This document shows positions 39,522 to 49,111 of a stretch of DNA of 64,000 nt, piece after piece (positions within the stretch are counted from its first letter, which is position 1; every line of letters begins with the position of its first letter). The notes below the pieces were generated by a model, which was given only the letters and a program-made list of their open reading frames with translations, was not told the origin of the DNA and ran no database searches. Location of the stretch: contig JAGYIJ010000002.1 of the NCBI GenBank assembly GCA_018402685.1, positions 248,001-312,000 of the forward strand, written 5' to 3'. The translations under genes and the position numbers were made by a program. This stretch comes from Aquiluna sp. Lineage in GTDB: Bacteria > Actinomycetota > Actinomycetes > Actinomycetales > Microbacteriaceae.

Positions 39522-40078
39522 AGCGTGAGCTGATCTCTAATTTGTTCAAGTAGCTTGCTGCCGATACCGGCAACCTCCGTGATTTGCTCTACAGAGGAAA
39601 ATGAACCTATTTTGGTTCGGTACTCCACGATTCTGTTGGCAATTGAGGGGCCGATACCTGGAAGCTCCTCGAGCTTTGCGGCGCTAGCGGAATTCAATGA
39701 GATGTAGCCACCACTTGCCTCAATCTGAGAGCTATCCAGGACCACTATCTGCTCGCCGTCAGACACAAGTCGCGCAAGATTGACGCTTGATTCCAAAGCA
39801 CCATTGGTAAACCCACCGGCAAGTTCAACAGCATCGCTCACTCTTGCCCCAGCCTGAAGCTCGTAGAGACCCGGAGAAACCACGGCCCCCGCCACATGAA
39901 CCATAAAGTTTGTTGGAGCAAGCACCTCAGACACTATTGGCCGAGATGCATCAAGATCCGGTGCAGTGGAATTTGAAAACCAAAACCCAAGCAAGATTGC
40001 CGTGATTGCAATGGCAATGAAGGCGCGTTTTTTCACCGCTGGCTCTATGCCCTGCAAAAGTTGATTCAGACGATTCAT
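39518..40078 (-). CDS. comEA: ComEA-family competence DNA-binding protein
   Basis: A 186-residue membrane-anchored DNA receptor. N-terminal transmembrane anchor (about residues 19-38), a SLBB-like domain (HVAGAVVSPGLYELQAG) and two C-terminal helix-hairpin-helix motifs (LEELPGIGPSIANRIVEYR and ITEVAGIGSKLLEQI). Chosen start MNRLNQ; a slightly longer frame is open. It is coupled with comEC and holA. Confidence 0.92.
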   Translation of the reverse strand: MNRLNQLLQGIEPAVKKRAFIAIAITAILLGFWFSNSTAPDLDASRPIVSEVLAPTNFMVHVAGAVVSPGLYELQAGARVSDAVELAGGFTNGALESSVNLARLVSDGEQIVVLDSSQIEASGGYISLNSASAAKLEELPGIGPSIANRIVEYRTKIGSFSSVEQITEVAGIGSKLLEQIRDQLTL

Positions 40079-40141
40079 GGGCGCAACTCTGCCCAAAATC
40101 AGAAAGCATCAGGATCTATTGAAAAAACTGGGGAGAACTGG

Positions 40142-42604
40142 CTAACCGGTTGCTATGTTGACAAGCTTTGGAGCGCGCACAATTACGTTCTTGATCTCAC
40201 TTGAACCAATCGCCTTTTGGACTTGCTCGGAAGCCAAGGCTAGCTCTCGCAGCTCGTCCTCTGAGATGTCGACTGGCACGCTGAACTTATCGCGAAGCTT
40301 TCCGTTGACTTGCACGACGGCAACCATCTCACTTTGAACCAGCAAGGTTTCATCCACAGCCCTAAAGCCTGCAAGCGCTACCGATGGCTCATGGCCAAGA
40401 ACTGACCACATTTCCTCGGCTGCGTATGGGGCATAGAGCGATAGCGCCTTTGCTAACTCTTCGGCACCCTCACGGACTGCAGGGTCAGCGGCGCCCGGGC
40501 CAGTATCGATTGCCTTGCGAAGAGCATTGGTGAGCTCCATGACCTTTGCAACACCAACATTGAACTTGAAGCCCTCGATCGCCTCACCAAAAGACTTCAA
40601 AAACTGGTGAGTGTGCTTGCGCATTTCCGCGTCACCAGTTGTTGGGTCAACTTCCTTGGCAGATTTCACATCATTGGCCACCCGCCAGGCACGAGCCAGG
40701 AACTTAGAGGCTGCGGCCGGTGAAACATCGGCCCAGTCGATGTCGTCCTCCGGCGGTCCAGCAAATGACATTGTCAAACGAATTGCGTCAACGCCGTGCT
40801 CGTCGAGCTGCTCACTGAGGCGGACAAGGTTTCCCCTCGACTTGCTCATCGCAGCGCCATTCATCAACACCATGCCCTGGTTCAGCAACCTGGTGAACGG
40901 CTCTTCAAAGTCAATCAGCTTCATGTCGTGCAGCACCTTGGTGAAAAACCTTGCATAGAGCAGGTGCAGAATCGCGTGGGTCACTCCCCCGACGTATTGA
41001 TCAACCGGAGCCCAGCTCTTGGCCTTCTCAACATCAAAGGCAACCTCTTCAGAGTTTGGGTCAAGGAACCGAAGGAAATACCAAGAGCTATCGACGAAGG
41101 TGTCCATGGTGTCTGAATCTCGTCTTGCGGGACCAGAGCACTTCGGACAGGCCACATTCACCCAGTCGCTGGCTGCTCCAAGTGGCGATGTTCCCTTGGG
41201 TTGAAGATCTAGGCCCGAACTATCTGGGAGCTCTACCGGCAACTGGTCTAAAGGAACCGGCACCTCGCCACACTTCTCGCAGTGAATAATCGGAATCGGG
41301 GTTCCCCAGTAGCGTTGCCTCGAGATGAGCCAGTCGCGAAGCCTAAAGTTCTTGGACCTAATGCCGGTCTTTCTGTCCTCGAGAATCTCAATGGCCTTTT
41401 CAATAGCCTCGGCCTTGCCGAGACCATTTAGTTCGCCAGAGTTTATAAGGACGCCATCGCCGGTTGTCGCAATGCCAGTTTCAATCGGGTCTTCATCGGT
41501 TTGCACCACAACCCGAACCGGCAGCTTCATCGCATTTGCAAAATCAAGGTCGCGCTGATCATGAGCGGGAACCGCCATGATCGCGCCGGTGCCATAGTCG
41601 GCAAGAACGTAATCGGAGACCCAGATGGGGATTCGCTCGCCATTTAGTGGGTTAGACGCATACCGTTCCAGGAATAGACCAGTCTTCTCTCGGTCGGTCG
41701 CTAGGCGTTCAATATCGTTTGCCTGCTTAGTGGCATCCAGGTAGTCCTCAAATGCCGCTTTGACATCGGTGGGAGCAGCATCCGCTAGCTCACGAGCCAA
41801 CTCGGAATCCACCGCCACGACCATGAAGGTTGCTCCATAAAGGGTGTCAGGACGGGTGGTGAAGACGCTGACCGGCTGTTCCCTACCCTCAATCTCGAAA
41901 TCGACATTTGCACCAATGGATCTCCCGATCCAGTTGCGCTGCATGGTCAGCACCTTTGATGGCCATGCTCCTTCGAGGGTGTCAAGATCATCCAGTAGCC
42001 GATCTGCGTAGTCGGTGACCTTGAAATACCACTGGGTCAAAGCTTTTTTGGTGACCTGTGAGTCACAACGCTCACAAAGACCCTGCACCACCTGCTCGTT
42101 GGCTAAAACCGTCTGACAGCTTGGGCACCAGTTCACATTCGAGTTCTTGCGGTAGGCCAGACCACGCTCGTAAAACTGCAGAAACAACCACTGGTTCCAG
42201 CGGTAATAAATCGGGTCACAGGTCTGTAAGACGCGGTCCCAGTCAAAACTGCAGGCGTAGCGACGCATCGAACTCTTTTGCTGGTCGATGTTCTCGTAGG
42301 TCCAGGCTCTGGGGTCCAGCCCTCTTTTGATGGCGGCGTTCTCTGCTGGAAGACCGAATGCATCCCAGCCAATTGGGTGCATGACGTTGTAGCCGCGCTG
42401 CATCCAGTACCTCGCAACCACATCACCTAGTGCATAGGCTTCGGCATGGCCCATGTGGAGATCGCCGGAGGGGTATGGAAACATGTCCAGGATGTACTTC
42501 TTGGGTCTATCGTCATCCTCCCTAGAGGAGTCAAATGGCTTCAGCTTGTCCCAAATAGGCAACCAGCGCTCTTGAATCCGGGAGATCTCGTACTCAGTGC
42601 TCAA
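40142..42604 (-). CDS. leuS: leucine-tRNA ligase
   Basis: Class I synthetase of 820 residues. HIGH-type motif is [20 protein letters not shown] (HMGH) and the KMSKS equivalent is MSKSRGN; the CP1 editing domain includes [13 protein letters not shown]. Two Cys pairs around residues 160-180 and 445-500 suggest zinc sites. Start is TTG with TGAGG just upstream. No T-box leader fits the 32-base space before it. Confidence 0.96.
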   Translation of the reverse strand: MSTEYEISRIQERWLPIWDKLKPFDSSREDDDRPKKYILDMFPYPSGDLHMGHAEAYALGDVVARYWMQRGYNVMHPIGWDAFGLPAENAAIKRGLDPRAWTYENIDQQKSSMRRYACSFDWDRVLQTCDPIYYRWNQWLFLQFYERGLAYRKNSNVNWCPSCQTVLANEQVVQGLCERCDSQVTKKALTQWYFKVTDYADRLLDDLDTLEGAWPSKVLTMQRNWIGRSIGANVDFEIEGREQPVSVFTTRPDTLYGATFMVVAVDSELARELADAAPTDVKAAFEDYLDATKQANDIERLATDREKTGLFLERYASNPLNGERIPIWVSDYVLADYGTGAIMAVPAHDQRDLDFANAMKLPVRVVVQTDEDPIETGIATTGDGVLINSGELNGLGKAEAIEKAIEILEDRKTGIRSKNFRLRDWLISRQRYWGTPIPIIHCEKCGEVPVPLDQLPVELPDSSGLDLQPKGTSPLGAASDWVNVACPKCSGPARRDSDTMDTFVDSSWYFLRFLDPNSEEVAFDVEKAKSWAPVDQYVGGVTHAILHLLYARFFTKVLHDMKLIDFEEPFTRLLNQGMVLMNGAAMSKSRGNLVRLSEQLDEHGVDAIRLTMSFAGPPEDDIDWADVSPAAASKFLARAWRVANDVKSAKEVDPTTGDAEMRKHTHQFLKSFGEAIEGFKFNVGVAKVMELTNALRKAIDTGPGAADPAVREGAEELAKALSLYAPYAAEEMWSVLGHEPSVALAGFRAVDETLLVQSEMVAVVQVNGKLRDKFSVPVDISEDELRELALASEQVQKAIGSSEIKNVIVRAPKLVNIATG

Positions 42605-42636
42605 TGGTTACCTCAGAAAACTTCCAAAGCATAAGG

Positions 42637-43911
42637 TTACCAACTCACGCTCGCGCCAAGCGCGCTTACCAAAGCGTTAGATTTCAGGACAATCTCGTCA
42701 TGCTCGTTCGCAGGTATTGAGTCTGAGGTGATTCCGCCGCCAATCCCGATGCTGACTCGGTCTTGGCTAAAGACCGCAGTCCGAATAACCATCCCCAGAT
42801 CCATGTTCCAGTGACCATCGATCCAACCGATGCCGCCCGAGTAGCCCTCGCGTGAACCAGCCTCAAGATTTGAGAGAATCTCGATTGCTCGAATCTTTGG
42901 TGCGCCGGTCATGGAGCCACCGGGTAATAGGGCCAACAATGCGTCTTTGCCGTTTTTGCCTGATCTGAGTTCACCCGAGACATCTGACACCAGCTGATGC
43001 ACCGTTGAATAGCTCTTGACGGCCAATAGTGATTCCACCCTTATCGAAGCTGGATCGCATGCGATAGACAGGTCATTTCTAATCAGATCAACGATCATCA
43101 GATTCTCTGCTCGCTCCTTGGCGTCGGTGCCGAGCTCCTCAATTAGCTCCTGATCCCTTGCGGCATCACTAGACCTTGGCCTAGTTCCCTTTATCGGTGA
43201 CGAAAGAACCCTGGAGCCGTGCACGGTGATGAACCGCTCGGGCGAAATCGAGACATAGCTGACTGGACCCAGCTTGAGAAATGTTGTGTAGGGGGCGGGG
43301 TTGTCTCTGCGCAATCTCAGAAAGTAGCTGAGCGTATCCCCCACAAAGTCACCCTCGATCTTTGTAGTAAGACAGATTTGGTAGACATCTCCCTTGGCGA
43401 TGTGTTCTTGGCAAGAGGCGATCTTGGCTAGATAGTCGGTCTTTTTAGTCTTTGGTTCTAACTTGGCAGCAGTCGCAGCTGCAAAATACAATGCGTGACT
43501 AGCGCCATCACCACCAATCAGAGCCAATCTGAGCAGGGCTGCGTGAAACCAGGTTTGGAATTGCTCTTTATCTGCAAATACTCCAATGAAATACATTGAC
43601 CTGGCATCGTGATCATAGACAAAGGCTCGATCTACCAATAGACCATGCACTTCTTCCAGCACGCCTGCCTTTTCGGGGTAATTCACCACCCCAACAAAGC
43701 CGGGGCGGAACCGAAATGGCAGATCAGACTCATCCTCAAACAGCTGAGGTTTTAGTTCGCTAGTGATCGAGCCGGCACCTATTACCGAGAAGCGCTCCTC
43801 GGGGTGATGCTCTCGATCGAGCCAAAAAGTGCCGGGTTGGTTGGCAAAAAAAGAAATGAAGGTGTCAGAGATGGAAGTCCATCCCGCAAGCCGTTCATAG
43901 AAAAGTCGCAT
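42637..43911 (-). CDS. pabB: aminodeoxychorismate synthase component I-like (chorismate-binding enzyme)
   Basis: A 424-residue chorismate-utilising enzyme producing 4-amino-4-deoxychorismate for folate. Active-site segments include KGDVYQICLTTKIEGDF, SSPIKGTRPR, AENLMIVDLIRNDL and LPGGSMTGAPKIRAIEIL. The divergent neighbour is a class IV aminotransferase-fold protein (PabC-like), which supports PabB over anthranilate synthase TrpE or isochorismate synthase. No glutamine amidotransferase gene is adjacent. Confidence 0.85.
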   Translation of the reverse strand: MRLFYERLAGWTSISDTFISFFANQPGTFWLDREHHPEERFSVIGAGSITSELKPQLFEDESDLPFRFRPGFVGVVNYPEKAGVLEEVHGLLVDRAFVYDHDARSMYFIGVFADKEQFQTWFHAALLRLALIGGDGASHALYFAAATAAKLEPKTKKTDYLAKIASCQEHIAKGDVYQICLTTKIEGDFVGDTLSYFLRLRRDNPAPYTTFLKLGPVSYVSISPERFITVHGSRVLSSPIKGTRPRSSDAARDQELIEELGTDAKERAENLMIVDLIRNDLSIACDPASIRVESLLAVKSYSTVHQLVSDVSGELRSGKNGKDALLALLPGGSMTGAPKIRAIEILSNLEAGSREGYSGGIGWIDGHWNMDLGMVIRTAVFSQDRVSIGIGGGITSDSIPANEHDEIVLKSNALVSALGASVSW

Positions 43912-43944
43912 TTTGCCCTCGTTTAGGACCGTAGTCTAGATGCG

Positions 43945-44721
43945 ATGAGTGTAAATGGTGACTTCTTCAGGTTCGCGGATAACGAGCTGAAACCTGTCGA
44001 CATCGCGCTTGCGGACCCGCTAAGCGTAGCCGACAGCTGGTTTGTCACAAACGGATCGGCAAGGGCCCTTCAAAGGCACTTCAAGAGGTTTTCTAATTCG
44101 ATAACAGACCAGGACACCAAGGAACAATTGCCCGGGTTCTTCGAGCAAATCGTCAAGGTTATGCCTCGCACTGGTGACTGGTTTCCCAGGATTGAGTATC
44201 GAGCAGAACGCCCGGTTGGCGAACGACTGTTTTTGAGACTAAGGCCGGCACCGGAAAGAACCGAGACCTGCACCCTCTGGAGCTATGACAAGGAAGACCC
44301 GAGGCAAATGCCAGCAATCAAGGGTCCCGACCTATCTGCCTGCCAACGCCTGCGAAGAGCAGCCAATCTGCACGGAGCCGACGAGGCGGTGTTATTGGAC
44401 TCTGATGGTTACATCTCTGATGGTGCACTTTCCGCCATCGTTTGGTGGCAGGGTGACACTTTGTGTGCTCCTGATGACCAGACCCCGTGGCTACCCTCAA
44501 TCACACGCGAGCTAGTCTTCGCTATTGCAGACCAGGCTGGATATCAAACCGCCACGGTAAAGCAAAGACCGCAAGAACTGCACAATCATGAGATCTGGTC
44601 GCTTTCCTCACTTCAGGGCATTCGGGGGGTTACTGCTTGGAACGAGGTCGAGGTTGGCGAGCTTAGGCTCCTGAAGCCTTTTAGGAAAAGATTGAAGATG
44701 CTGCTGGAGCCGCTTGCTTAG
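43945..44721 (+). CDS. pabC: class IV aminotransferase-fold protein, probable aminodeoxychorismate lyase
   Basis: A 258-residue PLP enzyme of fold type IV. The region KGPDLSACQRLRRAANLHGADEAVLLDSDGYISDGALSAIVWW aligns with the catalytic-Lys to LLLD-G-x-x-E-G segment of PabC and branched-chain aminotransferases; the usual Glu is Asp here (SDGAL). Being divergent from pabB across 33 bases supports a role converting aminodeoxychorismate to p-aminobenzoate. D-amino-acid or branched-chain transaminase activity cannot be excluded. Confidence 0.72.
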   Translation: MSVNGDFFRFADNELKPVDIALADPLSVADSWFVTNGSARALQRHFKRFSNSITDQDTKEQLPGFFEQIVKVMPRTGDWFPRIEYRAERPVGERLFLRLRPAPERTETCTLWSYDKEDPRQMPAIKGPDLSACQRLRRAANLHGADEAVLLDSDGYISDGALSAIVWWQGDTLCAPDDQTPWLPSITRELVFAIADQAGYQTATVKQRPQELHNHEIWSLSSLQGIRGVTAWNEVEVGELRLLKPFRKRLKMLLEPLA

Positions 44722-44793
44722 TGCCGGGGATGTGGTTCGCAATGACTACGAGAGTTTTTTGGAGGGATGTTGTTTATGTTGCTTGACCGCGTA

Positions 44794-44809
44794 GTAGTTC
44801 GCAAACTAC
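44794..44809. promoter_or_regulatory. 16-bp palindrome upstream of the HMCES/YedK gene
   Basis: GTAGTT-CGCA-AACTAC is a perfect 6-4-6 inverted repeat 31 bases before the start codon. A related copy sharing GTTCGCAA and ACTAC lies at 44735-44749. The sequence does not match the LexA-type GAAC-N4-GTTC pattern found 0.8 kb downstream, so a different regulator would be needed. Confidence 0.35.
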
Positions 44810-44840
44810 CAAGACATATTGCTGTTAGGAATTCAGGGTA

Positions 44841-45536
44841 ATGTGCGGCAGGTTCGTTGTTGCCAGAGAGAGCGATGAGCTAGCGGAGATATTTGACATC
44901 GAATCCATTGAGATTTCAGACCCAATCAGAAGCTACAACATCGCCCCTACGCAATCGGTTCCAATCATCGTGGAGCGTGAGATCGATGGCATGCCCGTGA
45001 GGCAACTGCACACTGCGCGTTGGGGTCTAGTGCCCAGCTTTGCAAAGGATCTCTCGGGACCTCCTTTATTCAACGCCAGAATCGAAACGGCATTGGAAAA
45101 ACCAAGCTTCAAAGACGCGACTCTTCTAAAGCGCTGCGTAGTGCCGGCCTCTGGATATTTTGAGTGGTCTAAAGAAAACAAGACTCCGTTTTACATCCAC
45201 CCGCCCGATGGGATGCTCGGCTTTGCCGGCATCTATTGGTGGTGGCGAGATCCAAGTAAGCCTCAAACCGACCCCACCAGATGGGTTCTCACCTGCAGCA
45301 TCCTGACCAAGGACTCCGCACCAGAGATCTCCAAAATCCATGATCGCAACCCCGTCATGCTTACCCCAGATGCGCTTGCCGCCTGGATGGCACCCGATTT
45401 TGAGACTTCCCCTGAGCTTTTGAATGCACTTGCAAGAGAGTCTGATTCTTTGGCTGGCGAACTGGAATATTTCGAGGTTTCCAAGGCGGTTGGCAGTGTC
45501 GCTAACAATTCTCCAGAACTAATTTTGCCAATTTAG
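44841..45536 (+). CDS. SOS response-associated peptidase (HMCES/YedK family)
   Basis: A 231-residue protein that forms a DNA-protein crosslink with abasic sites in single-stranded DNA, protecting them from cleavage. The invariant Cys2 follows the start Met (MCGRF), and further SRAP motifs are NIAPTQSVPII, RWGLVP, FNARIET, CVVPASGYFEW and the catalytic His in IHDRNPVML (usually HxRMP, so Asn replaces Met). It sits just upstream of a LexA-boxed dnaE2 operon, consistent with a DNA-damage island. Confidence 0.92.
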   Translation: MCGRFVVARESDELAEIFDIESIEISDPIRSYNIAPTQSVPIIVEREIDGMPVRQLHTARWGLVPSFAKDLSGPPLFNARIETALEKPSFKDATLLKRCVVPASGYFEWSKENKTPFYIHPPDGMLGFAGIYWWWRDPSKPQTDPTRWVLTCSILTKDSAPEISKIHDRNPVMLTPDALAAWMAPDFETSPELLNALARESDSLAGELEYFEVSKAVGSVANNSPELILPI

Positions 45537-45582
45537 CCAATCGTTTTGAAAATGTCGGCGTTGCAACCTAAACTCTAATTAT

Positions 45583-45598
45583 TCGAACATTTGTTCGA
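45583..45598. promoter_or_regulatory. LexA (SOS) box
   Basis: TCGAAC-ATTT-GTTCGA is a perfect match to the actinobacterial/Gram-positive SOS box, 17 bases before the DUF6504 start codon. A GATAAT -10 candidate (45597-45602) overlaps its right end, so LexA would block the promoter of DUF6504-dnaE2. Confidence 0.92.
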
Positions 45599-45615
45599 TA
45601 ATTTGGGAGCGGGAA

Positions 45616-45897
45616 ATGCAACTTGAACTGGTTACCGGCGTGCTGCTGGACCTTGATGGTGCCCCGGTTTGTTTCAGCTGGCGAGAGAAGTCATACACGG
45701 TCTGCTCCAGGCCGGTGCGCTGGTACTCCCGAAGACTCTGGTGGCAGGAAGCTGCTGCGGCTCCCAAGGGAGTTGGAGCAGAGCTCGTAGAAATAGAGAT
45801 GTGGCGCTTGTGGGCGGTAAGCGAAACGGATCGGGTCTTCTTCGAGCTCACTCACAAGATGCCCGAGGACCAATGGGAGATAGCTAGAGGCAGCTAG
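45616..45897 (+). CDS. DUF6504-family protein
   Basis: A 93-residue protein with many Trp/Arg residues (VCFSWREKSYTV, RRLWW, WRLWAVSE), resembling the small DUF6504 proteins commonly associated with dnaE2 or Y-family polymerase genes in Actinobacteria. Function is unknown; a DNA-damage tolerance role is inferred only from context. A LexA box and a GGGAG ribosome-binding site precede it, and the dnaE2 GTG follows the stop directly. Confidence 0.65.
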   Translation: MQLELVTGVLLDLDGAPVCFSWREKSYTVCSRPVRWYSRRLWWQEAAAAPKGVGAELVEIEMWRLWAVSETDRVFFELTHKMPEDQWEIARGS

Positions 45898-47553
45898 GTG
45901 TCTTTCACTCACCTAAATATCAGCTCCGCCTATTCCGCCCACTACGGAGTGAGTCGCCCAGAGATCATGGTTGCAGGAGCCAGCGCTATGGGCTTTGAAG
46001 CTCTCGCCATTACCGATCGAGATGGTCTCTACGGGGCCGTGAAGCACATTGGTGCCTGCATCAAATCTGGCATCTACCCAATTGTTGGGGTAAACCTAGA
46101 GGTTCACTCCAAGCTCTCGAGCCTTGGGAGAGTTGTCGTTTTAGCCCATGGCCATAACCAGGGAGCTGGCTGGGCCGCGGTCTGCAGAGTGGTCTCTAAA
46201 GCATGGCAAAAACCCGGTCGCAACAGACAGGTTGCGATAAGCATCGAAGATTTGGCAGCAATCACCCAGTCCACCGCAGCCAATTGCACAATACTGCTGG
46301 GCCCAGAATCCAGCCTGGGAAAAGCGGTGCTTGTGAACCCCGTGGCTGCAAGTGAGATCCTGAAAACCTGGACAGATCTTTTTGGCCTGCAGGGCTCCCT
46401 GGCTATTGAGTTGGTGAATCACCTCACCGAGCCCGGCAGCATTGGTTCCGAAGAGCACGCCAGAGCAATGCATCAAATAGCCAAGGCGAACAACCTGCCG
46501 GCGGTTTTGACCAATGCGGTTCGCTACCTGAGCCCCGATGACGCGCTGACCGCGGACGTATTGGATTCGGCAAGGCACTTAGAGCCACTGGGTGTGTTTT
46601 TGCCACAGCCAAATGCTCAAGCCTGGCTAAAGCCCGATAGCCAAATGGCTCAGCTGGCACTGGAAATAACCGAGAGCTCAAAGGCCTCATTAGAGCTGAT
46701 ATCAAACACTCAGGCACTAGCCAGGCGCTGCTATCTGGAGCCGGTCTCTGATTGCGGCTGGGGTCAGCCAAAGACTCCCGAACAAAGTGCCCTTGGAATA
46801 AGCGAAAACCCCTTTGAGGTGCTGTGGCAAAAAGCTCACTCAGCGATTGATTGGCGCTACCCAAACGCCAAGGCCTCTTTGTTGGCTCAGGTTCAGCACC
46901 GGCTCTCAAAAGAGTTGATAGCGATAAATCAGCTCGGGTTCGCCACCTACTTCCTAACCGTTGCAGACGTTGCCCAGATGATCAGGGATATGAATGTCCG
47001 GATTGCAGCTCGTGGCTCTGGAGCCGGGTCGCTGACCAACTACCTGCTTGGCATCAGCGGGGTTGACCCGATATCCGAGGGGTTGTTGTTTGAAAGATTT
47101 TTATCGACCGAGCGATCCACCCTTCCCGATATAGACATCGACGTTGAATCAGCCAGACGTCATGATATCTATCGCAATATCTTCCGCCGCTACGGCGGCG
47201 AGCGAGTGACGCTTTTATCAATGCAGTCCACCTATCGAGGCCGAGGAGCTGTCCGCGACAGCGGAATGGCACTTGGACTACCGGATGAGCAGATCGACCA
47301 GATAGCCAAGAACATGTGGCGCTTTTCAGCCAGGAACTTTCGAACCGAACTTCGTGAAAAGCCAGAACTTGGCGAGTTTGCCCTGCAGGCAGAAAACGAT
47401 CGGAAGCTGAACCTGCTAATCGACATCACCCAAAGACTGGACCGACTCCCTAGGCATATATCAATGCACCCCTGCGGAGTGATTCTTGGAAACTCAAACC
47501 TTCTGAACCTAACGCCAACCGAGCCAAGTGGCTTGGGGTTGCCCATGAGTCAG
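45898..47553 (+). pseudogene. dnaE2: error-prone DNA polymerase DnaE2, N-terminal part (gene interrupted)
   Basis: Alternative C-family polymerase for translesion synthesis. About 552 residues remain: an N-terminal PHP domain (FTHLNISSAYSAHYGVSRPE, ALAITDRDGLYGAVK) and the palm start with the catalytic pair LPDIDIDVE and the ARGSGAGSLTNYLLGI loop. Homology ends at SGLGLPMSQ, where family members continue FDKDDVE and the third catalytic Asp (KxDxLGL). Here the frame enters unrelated sequence and stops at 47604. The GTG start follows DUF6504 immediately under the same LexA box. As assembled the polymerase would be inactive. Confidence 0.88.
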
Positions 47554-48335
47554 TCTGGATGCTGGACAGCGCACCCCAGCCGACAAAGTCTCCATGTCTC
47601 TTAAAAGTCCTGGGTGGTAGAAGCTGCAACAGCACAATGTAAAGTGTCTGTGAGAGAGAAGTCCTGTGGCAAAACTCTAACTAAGGTGGCCTGTGACAGA
47701 ATCTCAGTGGGCCTGGCATGAATGTGGTCCACTCACACCTTTGGCATCTTCATGGGGGCCTGGACCCTAAATGCAAAGCCGGAACTTTTCACGGTAAGCC
47801 ACCGGCGCCAACTGAGTTCACCGACCTAACGCTGTGGACGCCACCGGTGCCGATGGCAAAAGTGCACGCTCTACCCCAGGGCCGCTTTAATGAGCAACCG
47901 TAATTTCAGCCCGCCGTAATCAAGCTTTAGCCCCTCTGCAAAGAGAGATGCAATAAGCCAGAAGGAACAACTGATGAATTGCGGGGCAGATAATGGCCAT
48001 GCACGGGCTGGCTTGGCGAGATGCAGTGTGCCAGCGGGGCCTAAGGGGGCAGGTGGACGCCAGCTGGCTCGCGAGCTGGGCCATGCCCTGTGGCGTGCTT
48101 GGCGCTGGTGGCTTGGGAGCCTAAGCTGGCCCACTGGCGGGGCTGGGCTCGCTGGCCCTGCAGCCCCGCTGGGTGCCGCCTTTAGCCCACTCACGCCCAG
48201 CTGGCTGAATAAGAAAATTTTTACCCAAATGAGTCAGGAGCTGGATTACAACCCCGTTGACCTTGTAAATTCAAGCAGACACAGCCATGAGCTGGGGCCT
48301 GGCCAAACCACCCCTCAAGTGATGAAAACTGCTGA
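47554..48335. other. foreign-looking block replacing the centre of dnaE2
   Basis: About 780 bp with no convincing coding frame and composition unlike its flanks. From 47582 to 47779 there is not a single CpG, a vertebrate-like feature that is highly unusual in this window. The part at about 47990-48190 is instead very G+C-rich and low in complexity (many GCTGG/CTGGC runs). It stands where roughly 350-450 codons of dnaE2 (third catalytic Asp, fingers and beginning of the tandem HhH region) should be. No terminal repeats, integrase or transposase are visible. A chimeric assembly or contaminant is the leading explanation. Confidence 0.8.
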
Positions 48336-49111
48336 CCAAAACAAAGCCAAGTCAAACAAAAGATGGCGCTGGAATCAGGATGGCAATCACCGAGGTGGCA
48401 GGCATCTCAAGACCCGAGGTTGAAAGGGTCATGACCGAGCAGCCCTTTAGAGACATCAGCGATTTCTATATTCGCGCCAGGCCCTCTCGCAGGACCCTTG
48501 AAAGGCTTGCGCTAATTGGAGCACTCGACCAAATTGCAGACATCAGAGCCGAATCTAACGAAAGCAACCGGGGTGACCTGCTGGTTCACATTCGGCAAAT
48601 CAGCTCCAAGCCACTTGGCAAACAGGACAAGAACCAGATGAGTTTCGATCTTGGAAAACTAGATCGACTTCCCACCGGCAACAAGGCCCCCACAAAAACC
48701 CAAACTGTTCAAAATGAGCTAGATATCACGGGCATGGATGTCACCGATCACCAGCTCAGTGAGTTTCAGGAACTACTCGATGAGCTGGGAGTGGTTCGTG
48801 CAAGTGAGCTGGTGAACCTCAGGAGCAACACCGAGGTGTTGGTTGCCGGAGTTCGAGTGGCAACCCAAACACCACCGATGCGAAGTGGGAAGCGAGTGGT
48901 CTTTATATCCCTTGATGATGGCACCGGTTGCGCAGATGCCACCTTCTTCGATGAGGCGCAGCGACGCTGCGCTCAACTGTTGTTTCAGAACCGATTGCTC
49001 CTGATATCAGGAAAGACCCGCCGCACCGGAGTGCGAGGGGTCTCTATCCTTGCTGAGAACGCATTCGATCTCAGAGCGCTCTGGTTAGAGCGCAAGCAAA
49101 AGGCTTCCTAG
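48336..49111 (+). pseudogene. dnaE2: error-prone DNA polymerase DnaE2, C-terminal part (gene interrupted)
   Basis: Homology resumes at or just before KDGAGIRMAITEVAGISRPE; the frame is open from 48326. It continues through the HhH-like region (FRDISDFYIRARPSRRTLERLALIGALD) to the C-terminal OB fold (VLVAGVRVATQTPPMRSGKRVVFISLDDGTGCADATFF). The fragment is about 258 residues and the stop is intact, so only the centre of the gene is affected. The TAG stop shares CTAG with the stop of the convergent BI-1 gene. Confidence 0.85.

Noticed and set aside
42605-42636. T-box leader for leuS (also considered for glyS at 24389-24420)
   Set aside because: The gaps are only about 32 bases, far too short for a T-box.
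47554-48335. Insertion sequence or intein in dnaE2
   Set aside because: No transposase, terminal inverted repeats, target duplication, splicing-block motifs or open frame; moreover dnaE2 residues are missing, not just interrupted.
47974-48423. 149-residue plus-strand frame inside the foreign block
   Set aside because: Composition reflects the G+C-rich low-complexity DNA. A short resemblance to DnaE2 (NPVDLVNSSRH) is too weak to call and the frame then runs out of phase with the real C-terminal part.
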